Positions 53,378 to 63,300 of a stretch of 64,000 nt of DNA are shown piece after piece. The notes beneath the pieces are model-generated. The model saw only the letters and a list, made by a program, of their open reading frames with translations. It did not search any database and was not told the origin of the DNA. A program made the position numbers and the translations under genes. Position 1 is the first letter of the stretch; every line of letters begins with the position of its first letter. The stretch spans positions 434,001 to 498,000 of the forward strand of contig JAUJEB010000006.1 in the NCBI GenBank assembly GCA_030442055.1, written 5' to 3'. Origin of the DNA: Agaribacillus aureus (lineage in GTDB: Bacteria > Bacteroidota > Bacteroidia > Cytophagales > Cyclobacteriaceae).

Positions 53378-53951
53378 GGTTAATAGCCTTATTGTTTAAA
53401 ATTCTCTCGGATTCAATTAGTTTACTTTGTAATAAAGTCCTTGCCCTGCTCAATTGAGATTTTGATGTATTTACACTGATTCCTAACATATCGGCAATTT
53501 CCTTGTGCGCGTATCCTTCTATGGCATACAAGTTGAAAATAGTTTTGTAGCCAACCGGCAGGTCATTTACCAATCTCATCAGGTCGTCTGCTTCCAACCG
53601 GTCGCCCAACAGACCATAGTCGGGCTCGTAGTCGGCAACCTGGATATCAACTTCCAGGTACATGCTTTTATTCTTCCGGATAAATGCCAGCGCTTCATTG
53701 ACCATAATTCTTCGCATCCAGCCTTCAAAGCTGCCTTTTCCCAAAAACTGTTTTATGTTAGCAAAGATTTTCATGAAGCCTGCAATCATAATGTCCTCCG
53801 CCTGAGCGGTATCGCCAACATATCTTAAGCAAATTGAAAACATCAGAGATGAATAACGATCATAGAGATCGCGCTGTGCCCTTTGACTGTTGTCAAGGCA
53901 TCCCTGGATTAAATCCTCAATTGGTTTTGATTTGTCGATTCCCAATCTCAT
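53370..53951 (-). CDS. ECF RNA polymerase sigma factor
   Basis: 193 residues with both conserved sigma regions: region 2 (LIQGCLDNSQRAQRDLYDRYSSLMFSICLRYVGDTAQAEDIMIAGFMKIFANI... FEGWMRRIMVNEALAFIRKNK) and region 4 with HTH (LPVGYKTIFNLYAIEGYAHKEIADMLGISVNTSKSQLSRARTLL). Typical ECF type of Bacteroidota. Its gene overlaps the anti-sigma gene and is followed by the beta-barrel gene; the cue is unknown. Confidence 0.92.
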   Translation of the reverse strand: MRLGIDKSKPIEDLIQGCLDNSQRAQRDLYDRYSSLMFSICLRYVGDTAQAEDIMIAGFMKIFANIKQFLGKGSFEGWMRRIMVNEALAFIRKNKSMYLEVDIQVADYEPDYGLLGDRLEADDLMRLVNDLPVGYKTIFNLYAIEGYAHKEIADMLGISVNTSKSQLSRARTLLQSKLIESERILNNKAINHE

Positions 53952-54070
53952 GCGATTAATTTCAACTCAATGATGCTAATTCAAAATAAAAGGTTGCATT
54001 GCTTTTTTTTATAAAAATATTAAAAAGCAGGCTGTTTAGAAAAGGCTAAAGATGCTGCCCGGCAGTAACG

Positions 54071-54100
54071 GATAAATTAAGCCTGCTGCGTTAATTTATC
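54071..54100. terminator. AT-rich hairpin after the lipoprotein gene
   Basis: GATAAATTAA pairs perfectly with TTAATTTATC around a 10-base loop, just downstream of the minus-strand lipoprotein gene (stop at 54109). Probably a terminator, though it lacks a distinct T tract. Confidence 0.45.
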
Positions 54101-54108
54101 ATCATTGT

Positions 54109-54573
54109 TTAGTAAAACGCCTTGTAGTCTATCTTCAGGGCGATCTCAGTGACTTTGTTTTTGTTGACTACAACCGGGTTGATGTTACTGTTTCCATCGA
54201 ATAAATTGGCGTATAAACCTTTTTCTTCCTTTACGAAGATGGAATATTCTCCGACCGGCAATTGTATATAAAAATCTCCTGCCTCGGTTGATTGGGATTT
54301 TTTGACAAGGTTGCCCTTTACTTTGGTAAAAAAACTTCCTTCGGATTCCGTTTCTTTTACATTCACTAACTTGTAAACGTAAATTTGCCTTACTACCGGC
54401 TTTCCCTCTTTTGCCTTGATATTGGAATCAGGACCCGGCATTAAATTACCCTCCAACCAAGTGATGGTACCTTTGATGCCCTGTTTTATTTTTTTTTGCG
54501 GATTTTGAGAGGGTTGATTTACGCAACCCACAATGGGCAAGGCGATAATGAACGCGAAATAAATCCTTTTCAT
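54109..54573 (-). CDS. Lipoprotein with a carboxypeptidase-regulatory-like fold
   Basis: 154 residues; lipobox ALPIVGC. The mature chain is beta-rich: IKGTITWLEGNLMPGPDSN, VRQIYVYKLVNVKE, SQSTEAGDFYIQLPVGEYSIFVKEEKGLYAN. The T-x-A-G-x-F-x-x-x-L-P-x-G-x-Y pattern is typical of carboxypeptidase-regulatory-like/transthyretin-like domains found on the outer membrane. Single gene between two terminators. Confidence 0.7.
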   Translation of the reverse strand: MKRIYFAFIIALPIVGCVNQPSQNPQKKIKQGIKGTITWLEGNLMPGPDSNIKAKEGKPVVRQIYVYKLVNVKETESEGSFFTKVKGNLVKKSQSTEAGDFYIQLPVGEYSIFVKEEKGLYANLFDGNSNINPVVVNKNKVTEIALKIDYKAFY

Positions 54574-54611
54574 ATGGCAAATACCTTTAATATAAAGATA
54601 TAAAAATAAAA

Positions 54612-54638
54612 AGGATTGAGCACGATTAGCTCAATCCT
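54612..54638 (-). terminator. Rho-independent terminator after the PspC-GIN gene
   Basis: AGGATTGAGC and GCTCAATCCT form a perfect 10-bp stem with a 7-base loop; on the minus strand it is followed by TTTTTATTTTTA. It lies 28 bp after the stop codon of the PspC gene. Confidence 0.85.
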
Positions 54639-54665
54639 CCGTCTGAATTCAAATTCAGTGGTCAA

Positions 54666-57119
54666 TTACTCTCTTTCTGCCCGGCTGGCGCCGCTACTTT
54701 TGGTATTAACGTTGGCGTTACCCTTATAACGCACCGTGCTGGCGCCGCCTGAATCAATATCCAGGTTCTCGGAAGCATATACTCTGCTATTTGAAGCACC
54801 CGAGGTTGACAGGTCAACATTTGCCGCCCTGTAATCGAAGGCATCAAACTTAGCGGCGCCTGAAATATCGGCTTCCATTTCCGAACCCTGGCCCTCTAAA
54901 TTTAACCGCGAAGACCCGCCCATGTCCAGAGATAACCTTTCTGCGGAAATGTTGACGTCGGCCTCGGCATTACCCGAAAGCCTGATATCAAAATCTTCTG
55001 CGGTAAATCCGCTGATGGTGGTATTGGTGCTCCCCCCTAAATAGGCACCTTTCAGGTCAGGGGTCTTGATTTCAACCTTGATTTTTCGACGTTTTGAATC
55101 AAAATAGTAATCCCTTTTCATGGTTATCTCCAGGCTCGACCCCAATTCTTCTACACGCACCCTTTTTATTTCTCGTTGTGGACCTTCCAGTTTAATATTG
55201 TAATCATCGGACTTTAATATCTCTACATCAAAATTATTATTGACAATTATTTCATTAAAATCCTTGAAATCAAAAGTTATAACATCTTCTTCATACCCTC
55301 TTTTGTTTGAGTGCCGGCCGTAATTTCCATCGTCGCACGTGAGGCATAATAATCCTTCATCGTCCGAAATCATCCACGTGTTATCGCCGAGGTCGTTTGT
55401 ATTATAACCGTTGTGGTACAATGTGTTGCTTAACACATGGCGAAGCCGGTACCTCATCTTAAAAGGTGTGTCGTAAGGTATGTAAAGCGTCATATATAGC
55501 TCCTGAGCTCTGAATTCCGAGTCTTCTTTAAAGGTGAAATTTGAGTCGAAAATTATTATTGAATCTTCCTGGATCACCGAGTATTCAACCATTTTGGCAT
55601 TTTGAATGGCATCCTGCCTCGATCGGCCGCGGGCTTCAAAACTTTTCACTAATTTATAATCTGTCTCAGAGTGCCCCCTGATTTTGAGATAGGTGACATC
55701 ATACTCATCAAATCCCACCTCATTCAGGTCCAGGACTCCTGTCTTTCCATTGAGATTAAAGGTTTCGACCTCCCGGTATTCACCTCCCACCCTAAAATTC
55801 TTGACAATCATAGGAACAGTAGTACCGATGGAAAACAGGCTCAGTACCCAAATACCAAATAATGACCAACCGGTAGTGGCATTTAATATCTTCTTTTTGG
55901 CAATAATCGTAGCGCCTAAAATGGCCAGGGACAACGATGGGATCAATACTGCCACGTAAGCCGCAATAACAGTAAAAGGCGGGATACTGGACTTTATCAG
56001 ATCGATCGGTATGTCGTTGCCAAGATAAAAGTAGTCACCGCCGGCCAGCAGGCCAAGTATGACACTGATGGAAACCGAAAAGGCGATGATAAGTCCGACG
56101 GCGGTTAAGAGGACAATAATACCGGCGAAAACACGGATAATTTCTCCTAAAAACAACAAAATCGGTCCCAGCACTTTACCTAACCCGGTGAATACTGCCG
56201 CAATTAACCGAAATGGAAAAAGCAGGATCTTTACAAAAAGATTTTCGTCCTCCTCTTTTTCAACATTGAGCCCTTTTTTTACATTCGATTCTATGTTGGA
56301 AAGCGTTACCGGCTCTCCTTGCATCTGAATTTTATCGGTTATAGATACAGCCTCAGGAGTAATAATCCACAGCACAATGTACAGGATCAATCCAGTACCG
56401 CCGAGGATCGTGGCCACTACAAATAAAATACGTATTAAGGTGACATCGGCTCCGAAATAGGCGGCCAGCCCGCTAGCTACCCCGCCCAATACCCTTTCAT
56501 CGGCATTGCGAAACATTTTTTTCATGTTTTTATCCTCCTTCAACTGTTCGGAAGCCGGTAGCATGATCCACATGATAATGTAAGCGATCAGAATAGCCCC
56601 ACTGACGGGGACCCAAAACACGAGATTGAAAAATAATACGATGATAATCAGTCTGACCCAAAGCGGATCTATGCCAAAATAATGGGCTAATCCCGCGGCA
56701 ACTCCTCCAATAAGTCTTCTCTTGGTATCGCGTTGAAGCCTTTTGGGTCTTTCGCTGGTATCCGCCGGCTCTTCTTCCGTGGAAGACGCAGAAGATGATG
56801 ACTCGAAACTTTCATGATCATCGGCGATCTTTTGTCCAAAGTCAGCTTGCTCTTCCGCTGCTTCAAAATCCGAGATACTTCCCATCGTAGCGATCAGGCT
56901 TGCCACGTCTTCAGCTGTGACTACCTGGTTGCCATCTGTGAGCTTGGACAGAAATATTTCAGCTATTCTGTTTTCAATGTCTTCGATAATTTCCTTGCTG
57001 TCTTCAAAGGAGGCGAAATATTTGTTGATTGATTCAAGATAATTTTTTAGTTGGTCGTAACCGTCTTCTTCAATATGAAAAATGATGCCGCTTATGTTGA
57101 TGCTTATATTTTTTTTCAT
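54666..57119 (-). CDS. PspC-domain membrane protein with tandem PspC and GIN (DUF2807) head
   Basis: 817 residues. Starting with a conserved helical leader (MKKNISINISGIIFHIEEDGYDQLKNYLESI), it has two PspC domains, at about residues 125-195 (LIGGVAAGLAHYFGIDPLWVRLI) and 198-262 (VLGGVASGLAAYFGADVTLIRIL), more membrane helices near 300-440, and a long C-terminal GIN beta-helix (about 590-810) with SGAS/GGAS-type turns such as LSGNAEADVNI and GGSSRLNLEG. Phage-shock-like proteins respond to membrane stress. It is co-transcribed with the PadR regulator that precedes it by 8 bp. Confidence 0.9.
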   Translation of the reverse strand: MKKNISINISGIIFHIEEDGYDQLKNYLESINKYFASFEDSKEIIEDIENRIAEIFLSKLTDGNQVVTAEDVASLIATMGSISDFEAAEEQADFGQKIADDHESFESSSSASSTEEEPADTSERPKRLQRDTKRRLIGGVAAGLAHYFGIDPLWVRLIIIVLFFNLVFWVPVSGAILIAYIIMWIMLPASEQLKEDKNMKKMFRNADERVLGGVASGLAAYFGADVTLIRILFVVATILGGTGLILYIVLWIITPEAVSITDKIQMQGEPVTLSNIESNVKKGLNVEKEEDENLFVKILLFPFRLIAAVFTGLGKVLGPILLFLGEIIRVFAGIIVLLTAVGLIIAFSVSISVILGLLAGGDYFYLGNDIPIDLIKSSIPPFTVIAAYVAVLIPSLSLAILGATIIAKKKILNATTGWSLFGIWVLSLFSIGTTVPMIVKNFRVGGEYREVETFNLNGKTGVLDLNEVGFDEYDVTYLKIRGHSETDYKLVKSFEARGRSRQDAIQNAKMVEYSVIQEDSIIIFDSNFTFKEDSEFRAQELYMTLYIPYDTPFKMRYRLRHVLSNTLYHNGYNTNDLGDNTWMISDDEGLLCLTCDDGNYGRHSNKRGYEEDVITFDFKDFNEIIVNNNFDVEILKSDDYNIKLEGPQREIKRVRVEELGSSLEITMKRDYYFDSKRRKIKVEIKTPDLKGAYLGGSTNTTISGFTAEDFDIRLSGNAEADVNISAERLSLDMGGSSRLNLEGQGSEMEADISGAAKFDAFDYRAANVDLSTSGASNSRVYASENLDIDSGGASTVRYKGNANVNTKSSGASRAERE

Positions 57120-57127
57120 GACAGCAT

Positions 57128-57472
57128 TTATTTTGATTCTTTTTTGTTTTTTGAAATAATTTGATTGGTGGAGTACATTAGCTCGTCCCAGGTTTCCTCC
57201 AATTTCGATAAAAATGATTTACCATCATCAGTTAGCTTGTAGTATTTCCGGGGAGGACCGGAGGTTGATTCCACCCATTTGTACTCTAGCAGGCCTGCCT
57301 TTCTCAACCTGGTTAAAAGCGGGTACAGTGTTCCTTCCACAACGATTATCCTGGCAGACGTCAACTCCTCCAACATGTCAGATGCATAAACCTCCCCGCG
57401 GGAGATTATATGCAGAATACAATACTCAAGGATGCCCTTTCGCATTTGTACCTGTGTATTTTCAACATTCAT
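57128..57472 (-). CDS. PadR family transcriptional regulator
   Basis: 114 residues. The winged helix is MRKGILEYCILHIISRGEVYASDMLEELTSARIIVVEGTLYPLLTRLRKAGLLEYKWVESTSGPPRKYYKLTDDG, matching the PadR family throughout; the last third is a dimerisation helix. PadR proteins repress their own operon and are relieved by membrane or phenolic stress. It precedes the PspC-GIN gene by 8 bp. Three evenly spaced AGTAC boxes occur 28-72 bp upstream of its start. Confidence 0.93.
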   Translation of the reverse strand: MNVENTQVQMRKGILEYCILHIISRGEVYASDMLEELTSARIIVVEGTLYPLLTRLRKAGLLEYKWVESTSGPPRKYYKLTDDGKSFLSKLEETWDELMYSTNQIISKNKKESK

Positions 57473-57499
57473 GTTTCATTTCGTTTATTACCTAACTTC

Positions 57500-57544
57500 A
57501 GTACAATATACGGGAAAGTACTATGTATAGCCAAGTACTAAGTA
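57500..57544. promoter_or_regulatory. Three-box operator array for PadR (17-bp period)
   Basis: AGTACAATATA (57500-57510), AGTACTATGTA (57517-57527) and AGTACTAAGTA (57534-57544), each 17 bp after the previous with 6-bp gaps. Each contains a TAC-N3-GTA palindrome (weaker in the first). They lie 28-72 bp before the PadR start, over the expected promoter, so they are a probable PadR autoregulatory site. Confidence 0.6.
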
Positions 57545-57652
57545 AAAAAAACTAGCTTGCATTATATAATCTTTAAATAATCATATATAAAAGCTATATA
57601 ATTATAAATTAGGACATCAAAATCATGGGGGAAGGCGTGCCGGTAAATGAAA

Positions 57653-57674
57653 AAGGCCCACGCAAGTGGGCCTT
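57653..57674 (-). terminator. Rho-independent terminator after the GAF sensor
   Basis: AAGGCCCAC-GCAA-GTGGGCCTT, a perfect 9-bp stem with a 4-base loop; on the minus strand it is followed by TTTTTC. It is 31 bp after the stop of the GAF protein. Confidence 0.85.
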
Positions 57675-57704
57675 AATATATATGAAATAGCAAAATTAAT
57701 TGCT

Positions 57705-59144
57705 TTAGTTTACCTGTGTTGTCGCTGTTTTTGCCTGCGATTTGGGTGTTAATGTTTCTACCTCTTTTTTGAGATCGGCAATTACTTTTTGATATTCGTT
57801 TTCTTTTCTGCTTAATTCTTCCTGAGTTGCCGACAATTCTTCCATATTTTGTCTCATTTCTTCCTCCTGTGCTCTCAGCTCTTCAGACTGTTCCTGTGCT
57901 TCTTTCAAGAGCTTATTCGTTCTTTCGTTGATCCTGTTAGTCTGAATATAAGACGCTATATTTTCACCGAGTTTCTCAATAAATTCAATCTGGTAATCCT
58001 CATAAGTTGAAAAGGCAGCAATTTCGATGATACCTTCAATAATGTCGTTTACTTTGAGCGGCATTATCAGCAAAGAGGACGGAGTAGCTTCTCCAAGTCC
58101 CGACGTAATGTTGATGTAGTTGGTAGGAATTTTTGTCATATGAATGTACTCTCCTTCCAGATATGCCTGGCCAACTAACCCTTGCCCTTCTTCATATTCC
58201 TGCTCCATGTATTTTTTCCTGGAATAGGCGTAACAAGACTGTAATTTTATCTTGGCTTTACTTTCTGCCTCAATTTCATTTCTATCAACGATAAACAGCC
58301 CGCCTTGATTGGATTTGGTATAATTCACAATCATGGAGATGGTGTTGTCAAAGATTTCCTCACTATCTTTATTACTTCTTAGAATTTCAGCGATATTGGC
58401 GATGCCTTCAATAGCCCAGTTTCTCTTTTTCTCTTCGGCCTGCGCCTCTTCGACTTTCTTAAGGTTTTCCTCCAGCTCTTTTTGCTGGCTTTCTAACGCC
58501 TTATTTTTTTCCTCGGCCTCACTTCGGGCCATTTCACTTTCTTTTTCAGCTCCTTTATTAATGAATGCAAGACCTACCATGCTGCCATAAGCAACGATGA
58601 CACCTGCTGTTACCGTAACATAATTTAACCATCCGGTTTTAAGCATTTCAATATAGCCAGCGGCTTCTGTCAATTGCTCGGGGCTTAAGGTGAGTACCTC
58701 ACTGATAAGGGGCCAGAAAATAATGGGAACAGCACATCCGGTCCCGGTAAAAATAATGGCCCTTATTTCCCTAAGATCGAAAACCAGCAATGTTACCATA
58801 ACGAAGCCAAGGGCAATTAGAAAGAAACCTACAATGGGTGTTTCGCCCGGAGGCCTTATGTAGGCATTGTATAAGCAAATCTCATAAACCGGCAACGCGG
58901 CAACAAAAAAGCGCGAATATTTAATTCCCCCCAGGGAATTGGCTATTAAAACGCCTATACAGGTAATAATTCCCGCCCCGGGAAAGAGCCAGAGGGGTGG
59001 TAGAAATATAAGTGTTATGATTGTAAACGGGGTTGCTACTATGAATAGTAGTAATAAGGTAATTATATTGGTAGGAACAATCCTTTTTTTGATATAATCT
59101 GGCATATCATGGTTCAGTCCAACTTCAATTATCCTTTTCATCAT
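57705..59144 (-). CDS. Membrane GAF-domain sensor lacking an output domain
   Basis: 479 residues: five or six membrane helices (about residues 26-205), a long coiled coil (SEMARSEAEEKNKALESQQKELEENLKKVEEAQAEEKK), a GAF domain (about residues 250-405; GGLFIVDRNE, GQGLVGQAYLEGEYI, SLLIMPLKVNDIIEGIIEIAAF), and a final coiled coil ending EEMRQNMEELSATQEELSRKE. In relatives this linker leads to PAS, kinase or cyclase domains; here nothing follows. So it may signal by oligomerising with a partner. Confidence 0.8.
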   Translation of the reverse strand: MMKRIIEVGLNHDMPDYIKKRIVPTNIITLLLLFIVATPFTIITLIFLPPLWLFPGAGIITCIGVLIANSLGGIKYSRFFVAALPVYEICLYNAYIRPPGETPIVGFFLIALGFVMVTLLVFDLREIRAIIFTGTGCAVPIIFWPLISEVLTLSPEQLTEAAGYIEMLKTGWLNYVTVTAGVIVAYGSMVGLAFINKGAEKESEMARSEAEEKNKALESQQKELEENLKKVEEAQAEEKKRNWAIEGIANIAEILRSNKDSEEIFDNTISMIVNYTKSNQGGLFIVDRNEIEAESKAKIKLQSCYAYSRKKYMEQEYEEGQGLVGQAYLEGEYIHMTKIPTNYINITSGLGEATPSSLLIMPLKVNDIIEGIIEIAAFSTYEDYQIEFIEKLGENIASYIQTNRINERTNKLLKEAQEQSEELRAQEEEMRQNMEELSATQEELSRKENEYQKVIADLKKEVETLTPKSQAKTATTQVN

Positions 59145-59423
59145 AAATAAGTTTCTATTTGTATCATTCTTTTCGCTAGGAGTGCTAATATGTCGTATAA
59201 TAGTCTGAAGTCCCTAACGGAGATAATTAAATAATAAGACAAGTAAGTTTATATTGAAAAAATAATTATTTTAAACAGGATAGGGTAGGCGTTCATTTTT
59301 CCTGATTAAACGGAATTCGCCGAATATGCCACTGCTGAGGCCAAAATGATCTTTTTATGGTTGTATTTTGGTTTCAGTGTCTCAAAGGGAAGTGACCAGT
59401 CCAAGATTATCGATATTATTAAT

Positions 59424-60167
59424 TTAGAGATTTATGTAAGCAATTAGGTTGTCTAAATCGCATTTTGTTTTTAGAGGTAAAACAAAACTGCAAATATTAC
59501 GCTTCCAATTAAATGAGATCGCTTTGTATTGAGCGAAATTTTTGAAGGTACTGTAGTGAAATTGACCCTTCTTATAAACTTCACCTATTTCATAGATATG
59601 CATTGGGGCCGTTAGGCCGGTGGTGAGTACTTTTGACAAAGCTTCTTTGATCGTCCATAGTTCCAGCATGAAGATATCTTCTCTCAGGCCCATGGATCTG
59701 TATAGCGTTTTTTCTTTCTCGGTAAGTTGTGAAGCAATTGCTTCCGTAGCCTCACTATTGTAAGATTCAATATCGATGGCCATGGGATGTTCACGAGGAA
59801 AGACCAGGCAGGAAGTAAATGATGCGCTATGTGAGATGCTAAACCCCGGGGGATTAGGCATGGGGTAATTCAGCAATGGCTGATTAAATATACCGGACCG
59901 TATAACTATTTTACGTAGATCCGGTTCGTGTAAAAAGTGCGATAACACGCTCTTAGCGAGATATCTGCCGGAAAGGAAACTCTTTTTTCTGGCCTCATAG
60001 TGATAGGTGTCAAAGTGTTTTAACTCACTTGGGTGCAGGTATTTTTCTATAGGTGATGTGTTATTGTCATTATCCAGGATTCCCAGGCAGGCTGTAGATG
60101 TCCAGTCATTCCGCTGTAAGGGAAGATGGATGCAGCCAGGCTTGGTATAATCGTGAATTATTGACAT
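59424..60167 (-). CDS. 4'-phosphopantetheinyl transferase
   Basis: 247 residues of the Sfp/AcpT superfamily. The magnesium and CoA motifs are AIDIES (residues about 127-132) and WTIKEALSK (about 168-176), with FSISHSAS before them. It transfers the phosphopantetheine arm from CoA to carrier proteins. It lies directly downstream of the polyketide synthase on the same strand, so the PKS acyl carrier domain is its likely substrate. Confidence 0.92.
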   Translation of the reverse strand: MSIIHDYTKPGCIHLPLQRNDWTSTACLGILDNDNNTSPIEKYLHPSELKHFDTYHYEARKKSFLSGRYLAKSVLSHFLHEPDLRKIVIRSGIFNQPLLNYPMPNPPGFSISHSASFTSCLVFPREHPMAIDIESYNSEATEAIASQLTEKEKTLYRSMGLREDIFMLELWTIKEALSKVLTTGLTAPMHIYEIGEVYKKGQFHYSTFKNFAQYKAISFNWKRNICSFVLPLKTKCDLDNLIAYINL

Positions 60168-60302
60168 GTAGATGTTGTTTGTGCCAGTATTGTATTTATC
60201 CCAAAATTGGGTTAAAAGAAATAATGCATAGATTTTAGCCGGTCATATAATTATTTGTTTCTTTCTATTATTCTGTACAACGGATCTAAGATATGTAACA
60301 CA

Positions 60303-60326
60303 GTGGGAGATCGGTTGATCTCCCAC
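60303..60326. other. Perfect hairpin between the polyketide synthase and Sfp genes
   Basis: GTGGGAGATC pairs with GATCTCCCAC around a 4-base loop. It has no T tract, so it is more likely an attenuator-type or mRNA-stability hairpin than a strong terminator. Confidence 0.45.
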
Positions 60327-60371
60327 CGGTTACATTTAATGAGCTGAAACTCACGGTATGAATGTCATTTA

Positions 60372-63300
60372 TCATATATCCTGTATGGATTCACGATCCT
60401 CACCCACCTTGACATTATCTAAGGCCTCCGTTAGCCTTTGCAACACAAGGTCCCTGTTTCTTCCGAGAAACCAATGATCACCTTCCACTACTTCGAGGTT
60501 GAATTCGGACTTGGTTTGTTCTTGCCAACATTTGACTTCAGAGATCAATACCACTTCATCTTTGTCTGCCGCGAAACCAGTTATTGGAAAATCAAAAGGT
60601 TCATCAGTTGCATACGGATAGTTCATAATCAATGGCATATCATGTCTCATGACCGGTATGATACTTTTCAAAAACTCAACATCATCAATGTAATTTATGG
60701 TCTTGAGAATTTTTTCTACCGAACTCGAGTGTTTGGAAGTTTGATGTATGGACTCCCTTTTTTTCCATTCCTTGGTCAGCTGCGGCGCAATGGTTCCTGT
60801 AATGAATAAATGTAATGGCGTGATGTCAAACTTGCTCCTCAAATACTTTATCAGTTCAAACCCTACAATACCGCCAAAGCTATGACCCAGAATGATAAAA
60901 GGCTTATCAGTGTATGGCTTAATTATATTCGCCAGATCTTTTATCAACAAGGGCATGTCTTCATATGGCGCTTCATCCGCCCGGTTTTCCCTTCCCGGCA
61001 ATTGAATAGCCAACACGTCGGTATTCTTCGGTTGATTGTAAAGGAAATGCGTAAACATTGAGGCACCCGCTCCTACAGGATGGATACAAAAGATCCTGTG
61101 ATTAATGGTTTGGTTATTCTTTTTGTTTCTAACTAACCATTTTTCCGCCAGCACTTCCATATCCGGATCATTGCTGATACCGGAGGCATCATTTGTGTTT
61201 ACATGGCTTTCATTTTGATCAGGTGCCAGTTCCTTCAGCAGTTGAAGTGCCAGCTCACGAATACTTGGCCCTTTGGCAATTCTCATCAAGGGATAGTTGA
61301 TTTCCAGTTTCTGATGGATCCAGTTTCTCAACTGATTAAGCATAAGTGAGTCGAGACCCATATTTGAAATTGGTACCTCCTGTTCTATTTTGTTGCTGGT
61401 GGTTCCGAGTATTCTCGCCAGCGCATCCGCAATTTTTTCCTGCAAAATGAGGGGTCTTTGCTCAAGATCGGAAGACATCACCTGGTCGATTAGCGTACTT
61501 CCGGATTGCTTTTCCTTACCGGCGTTCAGCTGTGCTTCCTTGATGAATTCTTCAAATCTGAAATCCTCATTCAAGTGAGCGAAGAAATCCTTAAATCGCT
61601 TCCAATCCAGATTGGCTGCCATTCGCTGTGCCGGCTTTTGTAAAAGAATGTTCTCGATTTTATCTGATACCTGGCGGAAGGAAAGCGGAAGCCAACCTTG
61701 ATTTGCCAGTACATTCAATACATTTCCACCGCCTTTGGACATCCCTGCATAATTTCCCAATACACCCAGGTTGGCAGAAGAGCCCGCCCATCCCCGTGAC
61801 TGCCGGTAATGTGCCAGCTTATCAAGGAAATTGTTGGCTGATGAATAATTGGATTGACCTGGTAAGCCAAACATCGATGAGATAGAGGATAGCATTAAAA
61901 AGAAGTCCAGATTATCTTCTTTTGTGCCCTGGTGAAGATTCCAGGCCCCAAGTACTTTAGGGCTGAACACCTTGAAGAACCTATGCTGATCCATGTTGGC
62001 CAGGGTGGCATCTTCCAGCACAGCTGCACTGTGAATGATCCCTTTTAGCGGTGGCATGGTTTCACTGACCATGCTCAGCACCATTTTTACATCCTCGTAT
62101 TTGGTAATATCAATATTCACCAGATTTATTTCCAGTCCCTGTCTTTCCAGTCTGGCAACTATCTCGCGATCCTCTTCAGTTTTGCAACCACTCCTGCTGA
62201 CAAGCACCAGATGCCTGGCGCCCTTCTCGGCCAGCCATTTAGCCAGCCACAAACCGAACCCACTGGCGCCTCCTGTAATTAAATAAGTCGCTTCTGGGCT
62301 CAGACTTAAAGTTCTGGGAGGTAAAACCTTGATTTCATTTTTCTCCAGTTCAACCACCAACTGCTCCGGCAAGGCGCTTTGGTCAGACTGCGATAAGGCT
62401 TCTTTAAGATCTGTGATGCCGACTTGTTTGGCCGGTATGCTGCGAATTTTATCAGCGGCTCTAAGTGAAAGTATTTCATGGAGCAATTGTTTGCACAACG
62501 CCGGCTTTTCCAACATCAGGTTATCAATATTCACATTAAAGTAAGATCCATTATTTGTAAGGCTATGGATCTGCATTTCGTCGCTTCGATCGTGCTCGCT
62601 ATTTAAGTTTATTAATGCCCCGTAAGGCAGCAGGCACTTGAGGGTTTGGGTTAGGCCTTTTCCTCCTAGTGTATTTAAAACCACATCTACCCCACCTTTT
62701 GGCGTGTGCTTTTTAATATAATCGGCAAAGCCCGGGTCCCGATGATTAAATACATGTTTTACACCCAGTGATTCAAGCAAACGACACTTTTCTTCAGTGT
62801 CGGCAGAGGCAATGATCTGAGCCTCTTTTAACGTTGCCAACTGTATGGCTGCTAGTCCTGCCGAAGTTGTAGCGTCGTGGATCAATACCACTGCACCCTT
62901 TTGGATCCTTACAAGATGATCCATTGAAAAATAGGCAGTCAAAAAAGCGCCTGATAACAAGGCAGCTTCCTCAAAGGTCAAATATTCAGGTTTTAGGATG
63001 GTATGATCCGCCTGAGCGTACACCTTGCCTGACAATGACTGAGGGGCAAAGGTAATGACCTCGTCGCCGACTTTGAAACCCTCCGTGTCAGCTCCTATGG
63101 CAGTAATAATCCCGGTACATTCACTTTTCAGACTGCTATCTTCGCCTCCTGAAAATTTACCCAGGGCGTTGCGATTTATCCCAGCGTATTTCACCTCAAT
63201 TTCCAGGATGCCTGGTGTCAGTTCAATAGGATAGGTTTGCGCAAAGATGATATTCGCCTGATCACCTTGCTCCTGCTTCAGGAGTTGAAAGCCGGTACCA

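Noticed and set aside
57900-58500. Possible histidine kinase or cyclase output domain in the GAF protein
   Set aside because: The chain ends after the coiled coil; no H-box, ATPase or cyclase motif is visible.
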